Below the pieces are notes generated by a model. The model worked only from the letters and a program-made list of their open reading frames with translations, was not told the DNA's origin and ran no database searches. Shown one piece after another: positions 59,555-64,000 of a stretch of DNA of 64,000 nt. Positions within the stretch are counted from its first letter, which is position 1. Each line of letters opens with the position of its first letter. The position numbers were made by a program, and so were the translations under genes. Source of the DNA: Faeciplasma sp964650705 (GTDB lineage Bacteria; Bacillota; Clostridia; Oscillospirales; Ruminococcaceae); assembly GCA_964650705.1 (NCBI GenBank), contig CAZYUJ010000002.1, forward strand, positions 124,001-188,000, in the 5' to 3' direction.

Positions 59555-60580
59555 TTATCTCTGAACTCTTCCTGAGCCGTCGCCGCCTGCGAGCTTTTCG
59601 ACTTCAGAAACGCTTACGCGGTTATAGTCGCCTTCAACAGAGTGCTTGAGTGCGGAAGCTGCAACTGCAAACTCGATAGCGTCCTTAGAGGACTTGCCGG
59701 AAAGGATAGAATAGATAAGTCCGCCGCCGAAGCTGTCGCCGCCGCCAACGCGGTCAACGATGTGGAGATGGTAGGACTTGGAGAAGTAATAATCCTCGCC
59801 GTCATAGAGCATACCTGCCCAGTCGTTATCACTTGCGGAAATGGAAGTTCTCAATGTGATAGCAACCTTTGAGAAGCCAAACTTGTCAGCAAGCTGCTTT
59901 GCAACGCTCTTATAGCCGTCGTGATTGAGCTTTCCGCCATAGATGTCAGTTCCTTCAGCTTCAATACCGAAAACGTCCTTAGCGTCCTCTTCGTTGGATA
60001 TGCAAACGTCAACATACTTGCAAAGCTCAGTCATTGCCTTGTTTGCTTCTTCTCTTGTCCAGAGCTTACCTCTATAGTTAAGGTCACAGGAAATCGTTAC
60101 GCCGCGCTTCTTAGCAGCAATGCAAGCTTCCTTACAGATCTCAACAACATTTTCACCCAAAGCAGGAGTGATGCCGGTGAAGTGGAACCAGTCAGCGCCT
60201 TCGAAAATGGAATCCCAATCGAAATCAGCAGTTGTAGCCTGCTGGATAGAGGAGTACTTGCGGTCATAGATGCAAACAGATCCTCTCTGAGAAGCACCCT
60301 TTTCGAGATAGTAGATACCGACTCTTTCGCCGCCGCGAACGATCTTCGAGGTGTCAACGCCGAAATATCTGAGGGAATCAACAGCAGCCTGACCGATAGC
60401 GTGCTTAGGAAGCTTTGTAACGTAAACGCTGTCCAAGCCGTAGTTTGCAAGGCTTACAGCAACGTTTGCTTCACCGCCGCCGAAGGTTGCCTGCATCTGA
60501 TCGTTCTGAAAGAATCTGTAATATCCGTTAGGGGCAAGTCTTAGCATGATCTCGCCGAATGTAATAACCTTTTTAGCCAT
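59555..60580 (-). CDS. kdgK: 2-keto-3-deoxygluconate kinase (PfkB family)
   Basis: Phosphorylates KDG to KDPG. PfkB motifs: the N-terminal GGGEANVAVSLANYG and the C-terminal VDRVGGGDSFGGGLIYSIL (anion hole and catalytic Asp). MAKKVITFGEIMLRLAPNGY is typical of KDG kinases. Length 341. CGGAGG precedes the ATG. It lies 23 bases after eda, which splits its product, so the two form one unit. Confidence 0.94.
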   Translation of the reverse strand: MAKKVITFGEIMLRLAPNGYYRFFQNDQMQATFGGGEANVAVSLANYGLDSVYVTKLPKHAIGQAAVDSLRYFGVDTSKIVRGGERVGIYYLEKGASQRGSVCIYDRKYSSIQQATTADFDWDSIFEGADWFHFTGITPALGENVVEICKEACIAAKKRGVTISCDLNYRGKLWTREEANKAMTELCKYVDVCISNEEDAKDVFGIEAEGTDIYGGKLNHDGYKSVAKQLADKFGFSKVAITLRTSISASDNDWAGMLYDGEDYYFSKSYHLHIVDRVGGGDSFGGGLIYSILSGKSSKDAIEFAVAASALKHSVEGDYNRVSVSEVEKLAGGDGSGRVQR

Positions 60581-60603
60581 TTTAATATCCTCCGTTAATT
60601 TAA

Positions 60604-61569
60604 TTACTTTTTCTGTACAAGATGGATAGCAAATCCTGCGATCTCATTCTTGAAATAAACAGCGCCCTTTGCAACGGTCTCTTCGCTTACGAATTCATAG
60701 CCGAGAGATTTGAAATATGCAACGGCTCTTGTTATTGTGTTTGTTGCGATAGCAATATGTCCATTCTTGCCGTATACGGGGTTCTTGACAACTTCGATCT
60801 TCTTGTTTGCAGTGAATACGCTTGAGTTACCCTCATTAACGTCGAATCCGAACATTGTGCCCAAGAGCTTAGCGGTAGCGACAGCATCATCAGCATTTTC
60901 AGCATTGATTCCAAGGTGTGCGAACTCGAGACCGAGCATGGAGTTAACGGCTTCTCTGGTGAGGCGTGTGATCTCATCCCAGTTTTCAGCATCGATAAGA
61001 TCCTGCTTGACCATCCAGGTGCCGCCGCAAGCAAGGATCTTGTTAAAGCTTAAATAATCGTTAAGATTCTTTGCGTTTACGCCGCCGGTAGGAATGAATC
61101 TAAGTTTTGAATAAGGAGCAGCAACAGCTTTGAGCTTTGCAATACCGCCATTCTGTTCTGCGGGGAAGAACTTTACAACGTCAAGACCCAAGGTCATAGC
61201 CTGTTCCATTTCGCCGGGAGTTGCTGTGCCGGGCATGATCTCAACACCCTTGGAGATAGCGTATTTAACTATCTGAGGGTTGAAGCCGGGGGTAACGATG
61301 AATTCTACACCTGCTTCTATTGCTTCATCTACCTGAGCTTCTGTAAGTACAGTACCTGCGCCAACGAGCATTTCGGGAACGGATTCTCGAATGCGCTTGA
61401 TGGCTTCGGCAGCACAAGCTGTTCTGAAGGTGATCTCAGCAGCGGGCAAGCCACCCTTGCAAAGAGCCTTTGCCAAAGGCACTGCCTTGTCGGCATCGTT
61501 AATAGCTATTACGGGAACGATACCGATATCGGAGATACGTTTACAAATAGATTCGTGATTGGTTGACAT
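60604..61569 (-). CDS. eda: KDPG aldolase fused to a C-terminal VOC-like domain
   Basis: Residues 1-210 are a complete class I KDPG/KHG aldolase: GIVPVIAINDADKAVPLAKA, GLPAAEITFRT, VGAGTVLT, FIVTPGFNP and the Schiff-base lysine in LDVVKFFPAEQNGG, then FIPTGGVN. Residues about 215-321 are extra: LEFAHLGINAENADDAVATA and HIAIATNTITRAVAYFKSLG resemble a glyoxalase/VOC fold. No start or ribosome site separates the parts. The ATG at 61569 is taken because AGGAGG directly abuts an earlier ATG. It makes pyruvate and glyceraldehyde-3-phosphate for the uronate pathway. Confidence 0.92.
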   Translation of the reverse strand: MSTNHESICKRISDIGIVPVIAINDADKAVPLAKALCKGGLPAAEITFRTACAAEAIKRIRESVPEMLVGAGTVLTEAQVDEAIEAGVEFIVTPGFNPQIVKYAISKGVEIMPGTATPGEMEQAMTLGLDVVKFFPAEQNGGIAKLKAVAAPYSKLRFIPTGGVNAKNLNDYLSFNKILACGGTWMVKQDLIDAENWDEITRLTREAVNSMLGLEFAHLGINAENADDAVATAKLLGTMFGFDVNEGNSSVFTANKKIEVVKNPVYGKNGHIAIATNTITRAVAYFKSLGYEFVSEETVAKGAVYFKNEIAGFAIHLVQKK

Positions 61570-61587
61570 ATACATCCTCCTATAATC

Positions 61588-61603
61588 GGCGTATACTTAC
61601 GCC
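61588..61603 (-). other. Small hairpin in eda leader
   Basis: Perfect 6-bp stem GGCGTA / TACGCC with a 4-nt loop, just before the eda ribosome site. Confidence 0.4.
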
Positions 61604-61616
61604 ATAATATATCAAT
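61604..61616. promoter_or_regulatory. Shared candidate operator, eda copy
   Basis: ATAATATATCAAT, identical to 61714-61726, lies over the predicted eda transcription start. Confidence 0.45.
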
Positions 61617-61619
61617 ATA

Positions 61620-61647
61620 ATTATACATTGTTTATAAAATAAGTCAA
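61620..61647 (-). promoter_or_regulatory. Promoter of eda-kdgK
   Basis: Minus strand TTGACT (61647-61642), 16-bp spacer, TATAAT (61625-61620). Confidence 0.55.
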
Positions 61648-61710
61648 TAAACATTTTTAAATTTTCAGACAACCTGCAATATAATTGCTGAATTTTTTGT
61701 GATATATCGC

Positions 61711-61726
61711 TTGATAATATATCAAT
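61711..61726. promoter_or_regulatory. Shared candidate operator, uxuA copy
   Basis: The palindrome TTGATA-ATA-TATCAA (61711-61725) includes the 13-bp ATAATATATCAAT found again at the eda start site. TTGATA may also be the uxuA -35 box, with AT-rich -10 candidates at 61732-61739. Confidence 0.5.
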
Positions 61727-61785
61727 TATGTGATAATATAAATGTGTATGGTATTTCAAAATACATTTGAAAGGAATTTTAAACT

Positions 61786-62859
61786 ATGAAAATGACATTT
61801 CGTTGGTTCGGCTCGGACAGCGACAGCGTGACCCTCGAGCAGATCAGACAGATCCCCGCAATGACAGGTATTATGGGTGTATTGGACTATAAGCCTGCAG
61901 GTGAAGTCTGGACAGAAGAAGAGATCAAGGCTTATGTTGATGAAGTTCATGCAGCAGGTCTTGAATGTGAGGTAATCGAGAGCGTTAATGTTCACGAAGA
62001 CATCAAGCTCGGTCTCCCCACAAGAGATGAGTATATCGAAAACTATCGCATCACCATCAGAAACCTTGCAAAATACGGCATCAAGTGCATCGTTTACAAC
62101 TTCATGCCTGTTTTGGACTGGATGAGAACCGACCTCGCAAGACCTAATGAAGACGGCTCTACAAGTATGTATTACGATCAGGCTGAGCTCGAGAACCTCT
62201 CCCCTGTTGACATTGTAAAACGCACTGCTGAAAACTGCAACGGTTTTACTCTTCCCGGTTGGGAGCCTGAAAGACTCGGCAAGCTTGAAGAAGTTTTGAA
62301 GATGTATGAAAGCGTTGACGAAGAACAGCTTTTGGCAAACTACAAATACTTCCTTGAGGGTATTATTCCCACTTGTGAGGAATGCGGCGTTGTAATGGCT
62401 TGCCATCCGGACGATCCGGGATGGAAGATCTTCGGACTTCCCAGACTTGCACATACTCAAGAAGGCTATGACAAGATCGTTAAGCTCGTTGACAGCCCCT
62501 GCAACACACTTTGCCTTTGCACCGGCTCCTTGGGCTCTAACGTAAAGAACGATATCCCTGCTATTATCCGCCACTTCGGTGAGATGGACAGAATCGGATG
62601 CATGCACGTCAGAAACGTTAAGCACTATAATGACTTCAAGTTCTGTGAATCCAGTCACCTTTCTTCTGACGGTGACCTCGATATGTATGAGATCATGAAG
62701 GCTATCTACGACACCTGCCCCAACGTATATATCAGACCTGACCACGGCAGAATGATCTGGGGTGAGGTCGGACGTCCCGGTTACGGACTTTATGACAGAG
62801 CTTTGGGCTGCACATATATCAACGGTCTTTGGGAAGCTATTTGCAAGGCTGCCAAGTAA
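61786..62859 (+). CDS. uxuA: Mannonate dehydratase
   Basis: Converts D-mannonate to KDG. TFRWFGSDSDSVTLEQIRQI at the N-terminus, CIVYNFMPVLDWMRTDLA, MACHPDDPG and IRPDHGRMIWGE (metal and substrate residues) are diagnostic. Length 357. AAAGGAATTTT precedes the ATG. It is the first gene of the rightward uxuA-uxuB unit and divergent from eda-kdgK; together they cover mannonate to pyruvate. Confidence 0.96.
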   Translation: MKMTFRWFGSDSDSVTLEQIRQIPAMTGIMGVLDYKPAGEVWTEEEIKAYVDEVHAAGLECEVIESVNVHEDIKLGLPTRDEYIENYRITIRNLAKYGIKCIVYNFMPVLDWMRTDLARPNEDGSTSMYYDQAELENLSPVDIVKRTAENCNGFTLPGWEPERLGKLEEVLKMYESVDEEQLLANYKYFLEGIIPTCEECGVVMACHPDDPGWKIFGLPRLAHTQEGYDKIVKLVDSPCNTLCLCTGSLGSNVKNDIPAIIRHFGEMDRIGCMHVRNVKHYNDFKFCESSHLSSDGDLDMYEIMKAIYDTCPNVYIRPDHGRMIWGEVGRPGYGLYDRALGCTYINGLWEAICKAAK

Positions 62860-62877
62860 TTAAGAGGTAAGAAATAT

Positions 62878-64000
62878 ATGAAGCTTAGTTTGAATTCAAT
62901 CAAGGACAGACACACTTGGGAGAATGCAGGTGTTAAGCTCCCCAAGTTCGATGTAGAAACTGTTACTGCAAACACAAAGGCTAACCCTTCGTGGGTTCAT
63001 TTTGGCGCAGGTAATATTTTCAGAGGATTTATTGCATCGCTTCAGCAGGAGCTTTTGAACGAAGGTCTTGCCGATACGGGAATCATTGCTGCTGATACCT
63101 TTGACTATGAGATCATTGACAGGATCTTCAGAGCAAACGATAACCTCACCTTAAATGTTACTCTTAATGCTAACGGAACCACCGAAAGCGAAGTTATAGC
63201 ATCAGTTGTTGAGTCTTTGAAGGCGGATTCCTCGGATGAAGCTGAAATGGCAAGATTTAAGGAGATCTTCAGAAATCCTTCCTTGCAGATGGTCAGCTAC
63301 ACCATCACTGAAAAGGGATATGCCATCAAGGATATGTCAGGAAATCTTTCCGGACTCGTTATGGCTGATATTGAGAACGGCCCCGCAAAGGCTCGTCACG
63401 CAATGAGCTTTACTTGTGCGCTCCTTTTGGAAAGATATAACGCAGGAAAATATCCTATCGCTGTTGTAAGTATGGATAACTGCTCTCATAACGGCGAAAA
63501 GGTTCAGTCTGCGGTCTTGGAGATCGCTAAGGCTTGGGTCGAAAAAGGATATGCAGAAGAAGGATTTGTTGAATACTTGAGCGATGAAGCATTGGTGTCA
63601 TTCCCCTGGTCAATGATCGATAAGATCACTCCCAGACCTGACGCGAGCGTTGAAAAGATGCTTGGCGAGGCCGGAATCGAATGCATGGCTCCCATCGTGA
63701 CCTCTAAGAACACGTTTATCGCTCCTTTCGTTAACGCAGAAAGACCTCAGTATTTGGTAGTTGAGGACAAGTTCCCTAACTCAAGACCTGCGCTTGAAAA
63801 GTCGGGCGTATACCTTACTGACAGAGACACCGTTAACAAGACTGAGCGCATGAAGGTTACAACGTGCCTCAACCCCTTGCACACAGCTTTAGCTGTTTAC
63901 GGCTGCTTGTTGGGATATACCCTTATCTGCGAAGAAATGAAGGACGAAGAGCTTGTTAAGCTTGTTAACAGACTCGGCTACGTCGAAGGACTTCCTGTGG
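62878..64000 (+). CDS. uxuB: Mannitol dehydrogenase family protein, probable fructuronate reductase, 3' end outside window
   Basis: The frame runs off the window after 374 codons. WVHFGAGNIFRGFIASLQQE is the nucleotide-binding start, followed by VVSMDNCSHNGEKVQSAVLE, FPWSMIDKITPRP and MKVTTCLNPLHTALAVYGCL (the Lys and His catalytic region) of the long-chain mannitol dehydrogenase/UxuB family. It reduces fructuronate (or tagaturonate) to mannonate, the substrate of UxuA, whose gene ends 18 bases upstream. GAGGTAAG precedes the ATG. A mannitol or altronate role is less likely from context. Confidence 0.88.
   Translation, partial: MKLSLNSIKDRHTWENAGVKLPKFDVETVTANTKANPSWVHFGAGNIFRGFIASLQQELLNEGLADTGIIAADTFDYEIIDRIFRANDNLTLNVTLNANGTTESEVIASVVESLKADSSDEAEMARFKEIFRNPSLQMVSYTITEKGYAIKDMSGNLSGLVMADIENGPAKARHAMSFTCALLLERYNAGKYPIAVVSMDNCSHNGEKVQSAVLEIAKAWVEKGYAEEGFVEYLSDEALVSFPWSMIDKITPRPDASVEKMLGEAGIECMAPIVTSKNTFIAPFVNAERPQYLVVEDKFPNSRPALEKSGVYLTDRDTVNKTERMKVTTCLNPLHTALAVYGCLLGYTLICEEMKDEELVKLVNRLGYVEGLPV

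Noticed and set aside
60604..60940. Separate VOC-domain gene after eda
   Set aside because: The reading frame is continuous from the aldolase and no ribosome site or start codon marks a new gene.
61756..62745. 329-codon minus-strand frame opposite uxuA
   Set aside because: uxuA is unmistakable on the plus strand. The reverse frame has no family features.

Overview
The window comes from a Gram-positive, spore-forming, anaerobic member of the Clostridia, most likely a gut Oscillospirales/Ruminococcaceae-type lineage. Three genes support sporulation: a SpoIIE phosphatase, a SpoIVFB-like M50 protease and a 29-residue SpoVM-like peptide. Anaerobic life is suggested by a PerR-type regulator with rubrerythrin and by a sodium-pump decarboxylase subunit. 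Gene order in 17-31 kb follows the Bacillus/Clostridium core cluster. Strong GGAGG-type ribosome sites and -35 boxes of the form TTGCAW recur. No phage, transposon, CRISPR array or rRNA was seen.

Layout. 0-10 kb: end of an S1-domain protein, a lipoprotein with a zinc-protease motif, rarA, a large SipW-type secreted beta-helix protein, then tig-clpP-clpX and a phosphoesterase (all leftward). 10-15 kb: a DUF1540 peptide, thrC, yraN-rnhB-rbgA-lepB and rplS. 15-31 kb: a TIGR03960/DUF2344 pair, then one long leftward run yicC-remA-gmk-rpoZ-priA-def-fmt-yugP-rsmB-rlmN-stp-prkC-rsgA-spoVM-spoIVFB. This is the Bacillus order without coaBC, rpe and thiN. 31-39 kb: two HD-domain proteins, a DUF3267 protein, a gene broken by an in-frame UGA, asnS, a DUF1576 membrane protein, and an oadB-oadG-pyk operon.

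39-48.5 kb is the most accessory-looking part. It holds a solute-binding lipoprotein without permeases, a membrane-anchored Ala-rich surface protein, a divergent AraC regulator, a GH98-family glycosidase with a C-terminal membrane anchor, and an MBOAT/SGNH acyl-transfer pair. 48.5-52.6 kb: tRNA-Leu(CAG) and glycogen synthesis (glgC-glgD-glgA). 52.8-56.2 kb: spoIIE and a PfoR-type EIIC. 56.4-59.5 kb: perR-like, rubrerythrin, an MGMT-family protein, a sigma/anti-sigma pair and a DUF1622 protein. 59.5-64 kb: divergent hexuronate genes (eda-kdgK leftward, uxuA-uxuB rightward).

How it fits together. Host- or diet-derived sugars are probably opened by GH98 and the uxu/kdg/eda pathway. Carbon reaches pyruvate through Pyk and is stored as glycogen. 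The PrkC/Stp pair, RemA, the sigma/anti-sigma pair and the sporulation genes link growth to envelope state and development. No noncoding stretch exceeds about 300 bases. Features seen only as sequence patterns (promoters, hairpins, small RNA) are predictions.
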